From JAYZDB01 sp036338025 (GTDB lineage: Bacteria; Planctomycetota; UBA1135; UBA2386): a stretch of DNA of 7,096 nt. This document shows positions 1 through 5,917 of this stretch, one piece after another. The notes beneath the pieces are model-generated. The model was not told where the DNA came from. It was given only the letters and a program-made list of their open reading frames with translations, and searched no databases. Location: NCBI GenBank assembly GCA_036338025.1, contig JAYZDB010000125.1, positions 1 through 7,096 on the forward strand. Direction: 5' to 3'. Position numbers and translations under genes: made by a program. Position 1 is the stretch's first letter; each line of letters starts with the position of its first letter.

Positions 1-1886
1 TCGAACAGCATCTTCTTCAGCGGCTGGATCGTACGACGATCTCCGATGAAGCTCAGCGCAGAAGCGATGGCACTCAGCTTGGCCAGGTTGGTTTCCTTCT
101 CCTGCAGCATTCCGGTCAGGGTCTGGGTGACGGTCTTATCACCGAGTTTGCCCAGAGCGATCGCGGCTTGCTTGAGGAGGTCGGGACGACGAACCGACTT
201 GCGGACGACATCGTGGATGTCTTCCTTGGCCTTCTGCTCGTTCATCAGTGCCAGACCGACGCAGAGGTAGCCGGCGAACTCGTCCTGCGAACGATACTTC
301 ATCAGCAGGTCCATCAGTTCGCTGGAGCCTTCCGAGTAACGGCACAGTCCGAGAGCGACAGCAAACGCTGCGCGGGCTTCTGGGGTCTTGACTTCCTTGA
401 TCTGCTTCACGAGTCGGTCACCAACGAGGTTGTCGATGGTGGCATGGCTGTCGTTTGCGAAGCGATAGAAGTTCATCACACCGAGGGCGAGTGCTGCCCA
501 CGGCCGATCGAGAGCCTTGCGACCCTTGCGGAGCTCGGTCAGCAGTACGTTCTTGTTGCCATCACCACCGATCTGGCCCAAGGCGAGCAAGCAGAAGAAC
601 TTGGCCTGCAGGTCCTTGCCGTTCTGGTAGTACTTGAACAGAGTCTTCGAATACTTCTCGTCGAGCTTGTTGGCTTCCTTGGACTGGGCCAGTTGACCCA
701 ATGCCAGGGCGGCGGCGCGGTAGATGTCGTTGCCCTTCTTCTTCCGCGAGGACAGTTCCTTGGAGAACTTCTCCTTGTAGGTGTTGTGCCGATCCGAGTT
801 GCCGCGGCCGATCAGTTTGGCGATTGCCGGGGGAACGTGGGACTTGATCAGATCTGTGCCACGGCCGGCCGACTTGTCGTAGTAGGTGTCGAGGGACTTC
901 AGTGTCGCGTCCAAGAGCAGGGTCTCCTTGTCGCTCAAGTTGTCCTTCTTGAGGTTGAGGAGGGCCATGCCGTTGATCGCTGCAACCTTCAGGTTGCGGT
1001 CACGGATGTTCTTGTCGGCCAGGATCTTGTCGAGGGCTTCGAAGCACTCACGCTTGAGATCGACCTTGTCGTTGAGGTGCGCGATGAGGCCGAGGCCATA
1101 GCACGCAAACGAGCGGGTCCGACCATCCACCTGGCTACGACCACAAGCCTTGCGGCCTACCGGGCTGTCGCTTGCGAGGTCGATCAGCATGGCCTTGCTG
1201 TTTGCCATGCCCGAGATGCCCATGGACAGGGCCGCGGTCTCGCGGATTTCCTGGTCCGGCTTCTTCAGTAGTGCCTTGAAGATCGGAAGGATCTCAAACT
1301 CGCTGTGGTCGCGGCCGATCTTGGCCAGTGCGATCATGCAGGACGAGTTGATGTCGCGGTCATCCGTGGTGTCCAGTGCTCGCTTGAGCGCCGGCAGGAT
1401 GGTCTCCTGGATGTCGGATTCGGATGGCTTGGCGGTGTCCTTGGAAGCGACGCGGCGGGTCGAGCCCATGAAGAACTCATCGGAGCCGGTGGTCGTCGAC
1501 GGAGCGTGGATGGCGTCCTTCAGGTTGATGAACGGATCCTTGTTGAACTCCCACCAGAACTGCCACTTGCTGAGGTCAGCGCCGATCTGGATCCCGCGCG
1601 GTCCGGTCTTGGGGCCAACTGCCGGGCCGGCCGCCGGGCCGCCGGTGGCTGGGCCGCCAGGTGCCGAACCAGGGGTGGTCGGGCCAGCGGGAGGCGGTGC
1701 GCCAGGGGCGTTCGGGCCAGGAGTTACCGGCCCGGGGGCGCCAGGACCGCCGGTGGTGGGGCCGCCGCCGGCGTTCGGGGGAACGACGTCGCCCGGGCCA
1801 CGGTATTTACCGCCGTGTGCGAGGGTCGTCGCCGGTAGGGCCAGCATCGCAGCGCAGGCAAAACCAGAGAGGGTCAACTTGTTCAT
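1..1886 (-). CDS. Exported HEAT-repeat protein with Pro/Gly-rich linker (C-terminus cut by window edge)
   Basis: I translated this open frame from the minus strand: 628 codons run off the left edge without a stop. The ATG at 1886 is preceded by AGGAG at 5 nt spacing, which fixes the start. Residues 1-23 form a signal peptide (MNKLTLSGFACAAMLA, then ending TTLA before HGG), so the protein is probably exported. Residues about 29-98 are a low-complexity Pro/Gly/Ala/Thr spacer. A Trp-rich segment, WQFWWEFNKD, sits at 108-117. From about 160 to the edge, helical repeats recur with ALG/ALAxIG cores near residues 191, 223, 397, 437, 469, 513, 547, 579 and 615, mostly 32-44 residues apart, typical of HEAT/PBS-lyase-like solenoids. 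Such solenoids usually bind proteins; no catalytic motif is visible. The spacer suggests the solenoid is held away from its N-terminal end. Partner and function are unknown. It is transcribed away from the rest of the window, apparently from a sigma-54 promoter. Confidence 0.93.
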   Translation of the reverse strand, partial: MNKLTLSGFACAAMLALPATTLAHGGKYRGPGDVVPPNAGGGPTTGGPGAPGPVTPGPNAPGAPPPAGPTTPGSAPGGPATGGPAAGPAVGPKTGPRGIQIGADLSKWQFWWEFNKDPFINLKDAIHAPSTTTGSDEFFMGSTRRVASKDTAKPSESDIQETILPALKRALDTTDDRDINSSCMIALAKIGRDHSEFEILPIFKALLKKPDQEIRETAALSMGISGMANSKAMLIDLASDSPVGRKACGRSQVDGRTRSFACYGLGLIAHLNDKVDLKRECFEALDKILADKNIRDRNLKVAAINGMALLNLKKDNLSDKETLLLDATLKSLDTYYDKSAGRGTDLIKSHVPPAIAKLIGRGNSDRHNTYKEKFSKELSSRKKKGNDIYRAAALALGQLAQSKEANKLDEKYSKTLFKYYQNGKDLQAKFFCLLALGQIGGDGNKNVLLTELRKGRKALDRPWAALALGVMNFYRFANDSHATIDNLVGDRLVKQIKEVKTPEARAAFAVALGLCRYSEGSSELMDLLMKYRSQDEFAGYLCVGLALMNEQKAKEDIHDVVRKSVRRPDLLKQAAIALGKLGDKTVTQTLTGMLQEKETNLAKLSAIASALSFIGDRRTIQPLKKMLF

Positions 1887-1891
1887 GGGTG

Positions 1892-1896
1892 CTCCT
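1892..1896 (-). promoter_or_regulatory. Ribosome binding site of the exported HEAT-repeat gene
   Basis: On the minus strand the sequence reads TAGGAGCACCC then ATG. AGGAG lies 5 nt before the start codon, a good Shine-Dalgarno match. It supports the start at 1886, directly ahead of a signal peptide. Confidence 0.75.
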
Positions 1897-1968
1897 AAGA
1901 GATTCGGATGTTCACTTTGGAAGTCGCAGAAGGCTTTGTGCCGCAGCGCCTGTTGGCTCGATCTACGG

Positions 1969-1986
1969 CTAGACTGCCGAGTCTAG
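1969..1986. repeat. Inverted repeat spanning the predicted transcription start
   Basis: CTAGACT-GCCG-AGTCTAG is a perfect 7-bp inverted repeat with a 4-nt centre. It runs from about -10 to +8 relative to the start predicted from the sigma-54 element. A partly overlapping alternative hairpin, CGGC-TAGACT-GCCG, occupies 1966-1979. It could be an operator or a structure at the 5' end of the HEAT mRNA. There is no run of T, so it does not look like a terminator. Confidence 0.45.
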
Positions 1987-2002
1987 TGCAAGAGAGGTGC
2001 CA
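1987..2002 (-). promoter_or_regulatory. Predicted sigma-54 (RpoN) -24/-12 promoter for the exported HEAT-repeat gene
   Basis: Read on the minus strand, this is TGGCAC-CTCTC-TTGCA. The RpoN consensus is YTGGCACG-N4-TTGCW. All the core bases match, the -24 GG and -12 GC are exactly 12 bp apart, and only the flanking Y (A here) and the G after CAC (C here) differ. The element faces the HEAT gene. It predicts transcription starting near 1976, leaving a leader of about 90 nt before the ATG at 1886. No competing sigma-70 pair of similar quality was found on this strand. Sigma-54 promoters need an ATP-driven enhancer-binding protein, so an upstream site is expected; the palindrome at 2047-2060 is a candidate. 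Confidence 0.65.
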
Positions 2003-2046
2003 TACTCCCGGGAAGTCCATCGGATGTTGGTCTCCGGGGCAAAAAA

Positions 2047-2060
2047 CACGCAGCTGCGTG
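2047..2060. promoter_or_regulatory. Perfect 14-bp palindrome, candidate activator site
   Basis: CACGCAGCTGCGTG is a perfect dyad preceded by six A residues (2041-2046). Its centre lies about 78 bp upstream of the start predicted for the HEAT gene, near the edge of the range where sigma-54 enhancer-binding proteins usually sit. It is also about 225 bp upstream of the small plus-strand gene, so it could serve either direction. Assignment as an activator site is inference from position and symmetry. Confidence 0.4.
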
Positions 2061-2247
2061 CCGAGTCGAGCGCTGAGGCGCAAAACCCCTTGGGATTGGG
2101 CGGTTCGGGCTCCGGCAGCCGGGTCCGGGGTGTTACGCCCGGGGAACAAGAGTGCGTCTGCGGGCTGCAATCAGGGCTGAAGTTGCCGTTTGGTGTCTAC
2201 CGACCCGCGGAACGCGGCCCTTGCCGGTCCGTGAATTTCCGTAGTAT

Positions 2248-2265
2248 TCCCCGTTAGTCCCCGTT
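2248..2265 (+). repeat. Short direct repeat phased by one helical turn
   Basis: TCCCCGTT occurs at 2248-2255 and again at 2258-2265, exactly 10 bp apart. Each copy follows a TAGT, directly or after ATT. The pair ends 12 bp before the ATG at 2278. Same-face half-sites like this can bind a regulator, but the repeat is short and chance is possible. Confidence 0.3.
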
Positions 2266-2277
2266 TGGATTGATCTT

Positions 2278-2469
2278 ATGAAACATTACCTGATCTGGAT
2301 GGGGGGTGCGGCTGCGCTTGGTGCGCTGGTTGCCCTGGTGGTCGGCCAGTTGTGGGCTGCGGAGGGCAGCGGAGCGGTCCTCGGAGGCGTGATCGGCGGG
2401 GCCTTCGGTGGGGCCGCCGGCGCATCCTACGGTGCCAGGGTCAGGGCCAGGACAGCGGTCGGCGAATAG
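2278..2469 (+). CDS. Small membrane protein with glycine-zipper helix (hypothetical)
   Basis: This is a 63-residue frame from an ATG with only a weak upstream GGA as ribosome site. Residues about 5-28 form a strong hydrophobic helix (LIWMGGAAALGALVALVVG). A Ser/Glu-containing turn (AAEGSG) follows. Residues about 30-50 form a second helix rich in small residues with repeated GxxxG spacing (GGVIGGAFGGAAG). The tail is basic (RVRAR). The pattern, a helical hairpin with a glycine zipper, is common in small bacterial inner-membrane proteins, where the zipper promotes helix packing or oligomers. Codons are GC-rich at the third position, like the neighbours. I recognise no named family. It stands alone between a divergent gene and a convergent one, so context gives no role. 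A chance hydrophobic frame is possible, but the ordered two-helix layout favours a real gene. Confidence 0.55.
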   Translation: MKHYLIWMGGAAALGALVALVVGQLWAAEGSGAVLGGVIGGAFGGAAGASYGARVRARTAVGE

Positions 2470-2529
2470 AGCCGACTGGTGGCGGCATGCAACCCGGACC
2501 GCGACCAGCGGGTGCGGGGTGGTTGATGG

Positions 2530-2547
2530 CGGCGCTGATCAGCGCCG
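2530..2547. terminator. Perfect 18-bp palindrome between convergent genes, possible bidirectional terminator
   Basis: CGGCGCTGATCAGCGCCG is fully self-complementary. It lies at the convergent junction, 60 bp after the small membrane-protein gene, and contains the TGA stop (2541-2539) of the minus-strand phosphatase gene. In RNA it could form a GC-rich hairpin on either strand. There is no T-run on either side, so intrinsic termination would be weak; a protein-binding dyad or an RNA-stability hairpin are alternatives. Confidence 0.35.
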
Positions 2548-3393
2548 TGCGGCCATCGCCGCCGTCTGCCAGGGTCCGAGCAGTTTGCACAGGCGGCCGT
2601 GGATTCCCGGCGGTGCTGCGATACTGGGGTGGTGTCGATCGGGCTCGAAGCCGGTCGGGAAGATCGGGCGCCCGCGCCAATCGGTGAATCGGCCGCCGGC
2701 TTCGGTGACGATCAAGGCGGCGGCGGCGATGTCCCATATCTTGCCCTGTTCCTGGATATTGCCGTCCAGGCGCCCGGCCGCCAGGTGGCAGAGTTGGGTG
2801 ACGGTGCAGCCGAGGTTACGGACTCGTGAGCCGGTCGCGGTCAGGCCCTCGAGGTAGCGCAGAGGGTTCTTGCCGCGGTGCCACTGCACTCCCAGGATCG
2901 AGGCGTCGGTCAGCCGTGAGCGCTTGAGTCCCAGGCGGCGGCGACCGCGGAATGACCCCAGGCCGCGGCCCGCTGAGTAGATTTCAGCCTCCGGCAGGCA
3001 GTACACCGCTGCCGCCAGGGGGGCGCCGCCGTGCATACATGCCACCGATACCGCATAGGTCGGCAAGCCCCGTCCGTAGTTGCTGGTGCCGTCGATTGGG
3101 TCGAGAATCCAGGTGAACTCCGCGCCGGGCTGGTGGGGTGGGAGTTCTTCACCGAGGATTGCGTGGTGCGGGTGGGCGTCCGATAGCGATCTTCGCAATT
3201 TGCGCTCGGCCTCCAGATCGACGGCTGTGACGAAGTCACCCCGCCCCTTCGATTGCATCCGCTGCCCCGAACCCCGATGCTTGCCCTCGACGAATGTCCC
3301 GACTTCGCTCGCCAGACGGCGGGCGGTCCTCAGGATTGCGCGGATTCTCGTTGGCGTAGGCGAGCTGAGGTTGGAGGGATTTCTTTCGGGCAT
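2539..3393 (-). CDS. Inositol monophosphatase family protein (SuhB/IMPase-like phosphatase)
   Basis: This encodes a Mg2+-dependent phosphatase of the inositol monophosphatase family, cytoplasmic and without a signal peptide. Counting from the ATG at 3393 (284 residues; the family is usually about 260-270), the metal-site motifs are all present: GDFVTAVD near 52-59, GEE with Glu82 near 81-83, DPIDGTSNY with Asp98 and Asp101, and WDIAAAALIVTEAGG with Asp221. AAGRLDG precedes the last motif, as in the family. A GTG at 3441 would add 16 residues, but it lies only 20 bp from the divergent gene's TTG at 3462 and has no ribosome site. The ATG has only a distant AGG, so the start is uncertain; the conserved fold begins later either way. 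Substrate cannot be told from sequence: inositol phosphate, histidinol phosphate and 3'-phosphoadenosine phosphates are all hydrolysed by relatives. It stands alone, divergent from the lipoprotein-galE operon. Confidence 0.9.
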   Translation of the reverse strand: MPERNPSNLSSPTPTRIRAILRTARRLASEVGTFVEGKHRGSGQRMQSKGRGDFVTAVDLEAERKLRRSLSDAHPHHAILGEELPPHQPGAEFTWILDPIDGTSNYGRGLPTYAVSVACMHGGAPLAAAVYCLPEAEIYSAGRGLGSFRGRRRLGLKRSRLTDASILGVQWHRGKNPLRYLEGLTATGSRVRNLGCTVTQLCHLAAGRLDGNIQEQGKIWDIAAAALIVTEAGGRFTDWRGRPIFPTGFEPDRHHPSIAAPPGIHGRLCKLLGPWQTAAMAARR

Positions 3394-3405
3394 GGGAGCG
3401 ATGTT

Positions 3406-3425
3406 GACCTGGGCGACGTCAGGTC
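3406..3425. promoter_or_regulatory. Inverted repeat in the divergent start region
   Basis: GACCTG at 3406-3411 and CAGGTC at 3420-3425 form 6-bp arms around an 8-bp spacer. The dyad lies between the phosphatase ATG (3393) and the lipoprotein start (3462). It overlaps a TTGACC (3404-3409) that resembles a -35 box for the plus-strand operon, though no good -10 follows at normal spacing. This position suits a shared operator. If the phosphatase really starts at the GTG at 3441, the dyad would be coding sequence instead. Confidence 0.3.
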
Positions 3426-3461
3426 GGAACGTAGTAATCACCTATCGAGTTGAGGTCCAGG

Positions 3462-4934
3462 TTGAGAATTCGAATCCCAGTTCTTCTCGTTGCGCTGAGT
3501 GCTTCGTGTAGCCAGCCGTGGACCGATCAACGGTTGGCGCCGCGCGCCCTGCCGATGGTCGATCGGGGGCATACGAGGCTGGTCAAGACAGCTCCGGGCA
3601 AGGCCGAGCCAGGGTCCACGGTGCAAGCAGCAAAACCGGCGGTGGAACTCGCTGAATTCTCAGCTGTGCCAGCGGCTCGCGTTCTCGAAACCGAGGTCTT
3701 CCAGTTCTTGGAAAAGACACTGGCGGTAGAGGGCGGTCGTGTGGCCCTCGCCGCAGTGAAACCCGGCACGACCTTGTCCGAGCGCTTGGAGTATTGTCTG
3801 TGCCGGATTCAGATGGGCCTGCCGGGTCAGGTCATTCCCGAACTCGAACGCCTGACCCGCGATCACCCGAAGAACCCGACGGTCTGGCGGATTTTGGGGA
3901 TCGGCTACCGGCAAGTCGCCAAGACCGACGAGGAGATCAAGGCGTACCGGCGGTGTTACGACCTGGATTCCCCGGACCACGCGATTTGCCCAAATGTGAT
4001 CCGTGTGCTTGGCACAACGATGCTCGAGAGTCCCGCGCATGCTGACGCTGCTGTCTCGTACCTGCGTGAAGAATTGGCCAAGGGGTCCGAGTTCGAGTGG
4101 GCAGCGCGACGGCTGTCGGTTCTGCTCAGTGAGCAAGAGCGGCACGAAGAGGGTCTCTTCTGTGTCGAAGCTGGCTTGTTGAGAAGTCCCCGCTCGGCCT
4201 TGCTGAGGTACAGCAAGGGAGTCATCCTGTTCGATCTGCATCGTCTGGCAGCGGCGCAGTCGGTCCTTGAGCCCTTGGTAGACAACCAAGTCATCGGCAA
4301 GTACGCCAAGGAACATTTGTTTCGGACGTTCCTTCTCCGTGGCGAAATCCAGCGGGCGAGATCGATCTGCAATGAGTTGCTCGCGATCAAAGACCTCGAT
4401 GACCAGCATCGGGAGCTCTACCAGAACCTCCTGACCCAGGTCAACCGTGGGGATCTGGGAGTCGTGGACTGTTACGCGATCCTGCGCGGCCACAAGAGCA
4501 TCAAGGTACGGATCGGAGTTCTCGGTCGGTTGGCGCGCAACGAGAAATCTCCGACCGTCGCCAGCCGGGCCCTGCAGATCGCCGCCAACAGTGGCCACGC
4601 GCTGATGCGGATCGAGGCGCTACGCCTGCTGGTCAGTCGTTCGAGTCAGCCTCTCCTCGACCTGAAGGGGGGGTTCAGCGATCCCGATGGCAAGGTGCGG
4701 GCGATGGCTGCGACGGTGGCTGCGGAACTCGCCAAGCAGAACAGCAAGTACAAATCGGCCCTGGTGGTGCTGGTGCTTGAGGCCTTGGCAGCCGAACAGG
4801 ATCCGTACGCATTCCGGTCCCTGCACCAGGCCATGCAGGGGCTCACCGGCGCCGTGATCGAGATTCCATTTGGTGCTGCCAAGGATCCTGAACAACGTCG
4901 GCGCCTGGTACAGGCCTGGAGGGATCGCAAGTGA
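3462..4934 (+). CDS. Lipoprotein with TPR-like and HEAT-like repeats
   Basis: The leader MRIRIPVLLVALSASC has a basic start, a hydrophobic stretch and a lipobox-type SAS-Cys, so the mature protein is probably lipid-anchored at Cys16. I chose TTG 3462 because GAGG (3452-3455) lies 6 nt ahead; TTG 3450 is the only earlier in-frame start and adds four residues. A Pro/Ala/Lys-rich linker covers about 17-75. Residues about 105-315 hold TPR-like helical pairs, clearest at 117-170 (PELERLTRDHPKNPTVWRIL, then EEIKAYRRCYDLDSPD). Residues about 335-465 switch to HEAT-like repeats (IKVRIGVLGRLAR, LMRIEALRLLVSR, GKVRAMAATVAAELA). The end, from LTG through PFGAAKDPEQ to LVQAWRDR, resembles the Trp-containing tail of other HEAT-repeat proteins. 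No enzyme motif is visible; the role is probably an envelope scaffold binding other proteins. It is the first gene of the operon, and its TGA overlaps the galE GTG. Confidence 0.88.
   Translation: MRIRIPVLLVALSASCSQPWTDQRLAPRALPMVDRGHTRLVKTAPGKAEPGSTVQAAKPAVELAEFSAVPAARVLETEVFQFLEKTLAVEGGRVALAAVKPGTTLSERLEYCLCRIQMGLPGQVIPELERLTRDHPKNPTVWRILGIGYRQVAKTDEEIKAYRRCYDLDSPDHAICPNVIRVLGTTMLESPAHADAAVSYLREELAKGSEFEWAARRLSVLLSEQERHEEGLFCVEAGLLRSPRSALLRYSKGVILFDLHRLAAAQSVLEPLVDNQVIGKYAKEHLFRTFLLRGEIQRARSICNELLAIKDLDDQHRELYQNLLTQVNRGDLGVVDCYAILRGHKSIKVRIGVLGRLARNEKSPTVASRALQIAANSGHALMRIEALRLLVSRSSQPLLDLKGGFSDPDGKVRAMAATVAAELAKQNSKYKSALVVLVLEALAAEQDPYAFRSLHQAMQGLTGAVIEIPFGAAKDPEQRRRLVQAWRDRK
4918..4922 (+). 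promoter_or_regulatory. Ribosome binding site of galE
   Basis: GGAGG lies 8 nt before the GTG at 4931, inside the end of the upstream lipoprotein gene. It confirms the GTG start of galE and means galE can be initiated on its own as well as by coupling through the GTGA overlap. Confidence 0.7.
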
Positions 4935-5917
4935 TCCTGGTCACCGGGGGGGCTGGCTACATCGGTTCGCACACCGTGTTGATGTTGCAGCAGCGCGGCC
5001 ATCGGGTGGTGGTGCTGGATGACCTCAGCGAGGGACATCGAGAGGCACTTTTCGATGTCGAGATGATCGAAGGCAGTACTCTTGATGCGGCTTGCCTGGC
5101 GCGGGTGTTCGAGCAGTACCCGATCCGCGCGGTATGTCACTTTGCGGCTCGCTGCTATGTCGGCGAATCGGTCGAGGATCCGGGCCTCTACTACCACAAC
5201 AACGTGGTGGGTACATTGAATCTCCTGCGCGCCATGGTCGCTGCTGAGGTTCGAAACGTCGTGTTCAGTTCGACATGTGCGACGTTTGGGGTGCCCGACC
5301 AGATGCCGATCGTTGAGGACATGCCGCAAGTTCCCATCAATCCCTACGGCGAGACCAAGTTGGTGTGCGAGCGAATGCTGCGCGACTTTGCAGTGGGGTA
5401 TGGACTGTCATCCGTCGCGCTGCGGTATTTCAATGCCGCAGGTGCTGATCCGGAGGGCCGGATTGGGGAGGATCACGATCCCGAGACCCATCTTATTCCG
5501 TTGGTGTTGGAGGTAGCGGCTGGCAAACGTGACAAGTTGACGGTGTTTGGTGGCGACTATGAGACTATCGACGGCACTTGTGTGCGTGATTACGTGCACG
5601 TGACCGACCTGGCGGAGGCCCACTTGCTGGCCTTGGCTGCCCTCGACGGTGGTATGCAAGGCGCCACTTCATTCAACCTCGGCAATGAACGTGGCACTTC
5701 GGTACTCGAGGTTATCGAAAGCGTACGGTCGGTAACCGGCAAGGACGTGCCGTACGAGATTGGTGCGCGACGGCCCGGAGACCCTCCTGTCCTGGTCGGG
5801 AGCTTGCAACGCATCCAGACTGAACTTGGTTGGGAACCTGCCTTGGGAGATATCAATTCCATCGTTGAGACGGCCTGGAATTGGCACCGACTACATCCGG
5901 GCGGTTATTCCTCATGA
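4931..5917 (+). CDS. galE: UDP-glucose 4-epimerase (GalE-type UDP-sugar 4-epimerase)
   Basis: This 328-residue protein is a complete short-chain dehydrogenase-type epimerase. It interconverts UDP-glucose and UDP-galactose through a 4-keto intermediate with bound NAD. Seen in order: the NAD-binding Rossmann motif TGGAGYIG (5-12) with an acidic pair at the end of strand two (LDD, 29-31); VGESVEDP (77-84); the FSSTCATFG strand (112-120) with Thr115 at the catalytic Ser/Thr position; and Tyr139-x-x-x-Lys143 (YGETK). Then come LRYFNAAGAD (164-173), the YVHVTDLAEAH segment (221-231) and RRPGDPP (280-286). Length is close to the usual 330-340 and nothing is missing. The GTG start overlaps the preceding stop (GTGA) and has GGAGG 8 nt upstream; the stop overlaps the next gene (ATGA). 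Leu288 sits where E. coli GalE has Tyr299, which may allow N-acetylated sugars. UDP-arabinose or UDP-GlcNAc epimerase activity is therefore possible. The product should feed surface glycan synthesis. Confidence 0.93.
   Translation: MILVTGGAGYIGSHTVLMLQQRGHRVVVLDDLSEGHREALFDVEMIEGSTLDAACLARVFEQYPIRAVCHFAARCYVGESVEDPGLYYHNNVVGTLNLLRAMVAAEVRNVVFSSTCATFGVPDQMPIVEDMPQVPINPYGETKLVCERMLRDFAVGYGLSSVALRYFNAAGADPEGRIGEDHDPETHLIPLVLEVAAGKRDKLTVFGGDYETIDGTCVRDYVHVTDLAEAHLLALAALDGGMQGATSFNLGNERGTSVLEVIESVRSVTGKDVPYEIGARRPGDPPVLVGSLQRIQTELGWEPALGDINSIVETAWNWHRLHPGGYSS

Larger units (their letters stand above)
1887..2277. other. Divergent intergenic region with regulatory elements, no convincing gene
   Basis: These 391 bases separate the minus-strand HEAT gene from the plus-strand small membrane-protein gene. 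Short frames exist on both strands but their translations look like random GC-rich shadows, with no signal, domain or good ribosome site. What the region does hold is a sigma-54-type promoter (1987-2002), an inverted repeat over its predicted start (1969-1986), a perfect palindrome (2047-2060), a small CCGCG-GAA-CGCGG hairpin (2205-2217) and a 10-bp-phased direct repeat (2248-2265) just ahead of the small gene. For the plus direction only a weak sigma-70-like pair is seen (TTGCCG at 2221 and GTATTC at 2244, 17 bp apart); I do not call it. Confidence 0.7.

Noticed and set aside
168..1271. A 367-codon plus-strand open frame
   Set aside because: It lies wholly antisense to the HEAT-repeat gene, which has a signal peptide, a ribosome site and regular repeats. 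The plus-strand translation has no domain pattern; GC-rich codons on the other strand explain its length.
1150..1986. Plus-strand frames rich in Gly/Pro/Ala, including a 278-codon one
   Set aside because: Their GPP/GAP runs are the mirror of the Pro/Gly spacer of the minus-strand HEAT gene, and the frames run into its promoter region.
2205..2217. Hairpin CCGCG-GAA-CGCGG
   Set aside because: A 5-bp stem in GC-rich DNA is common by chance, and it has no T-run or promoter overlap; mentioned only within the intergenic description.
1895..2257. Short frames on both strands in the divergent intergenic region (1895-2170 minus, 1908-2180 and 1997-2257 plus)
   Set aside because: They overlap the sigma-54 element and dyads, lack convincing ribosome sites, and their translations show no hydrophobic, repeat or domain pattern.
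2352..2857. Plus-strand frames overlapping the small membrane-protein gene and the phosphatase
   Set aside because: They are Arg-rich GC shadows; the phosphatase on the other strand has complete catalytic motifs and the small gene has the ordered hydrophobic frame.
4009..4025. A TTGGCAC resembling a sigma-54 -24 box
   Set aside because: No TTGC lies at the required distance, and it is inside the lipoprotein coding sequence.
3660..4598. A 312-codon minus-strand frame
   Set aside because: It is antisense to the TPR/HEAT lipoprotein, whose leader, repeats and operon overlap are convincing; no domain is visible in the antisense product.
4646..5329. A 227-codon minus-strand frame across the lipoprotein-galE junction
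   Set aside because: It is antisense to clear galE motifs and crosses a gene boundary; a shadow.
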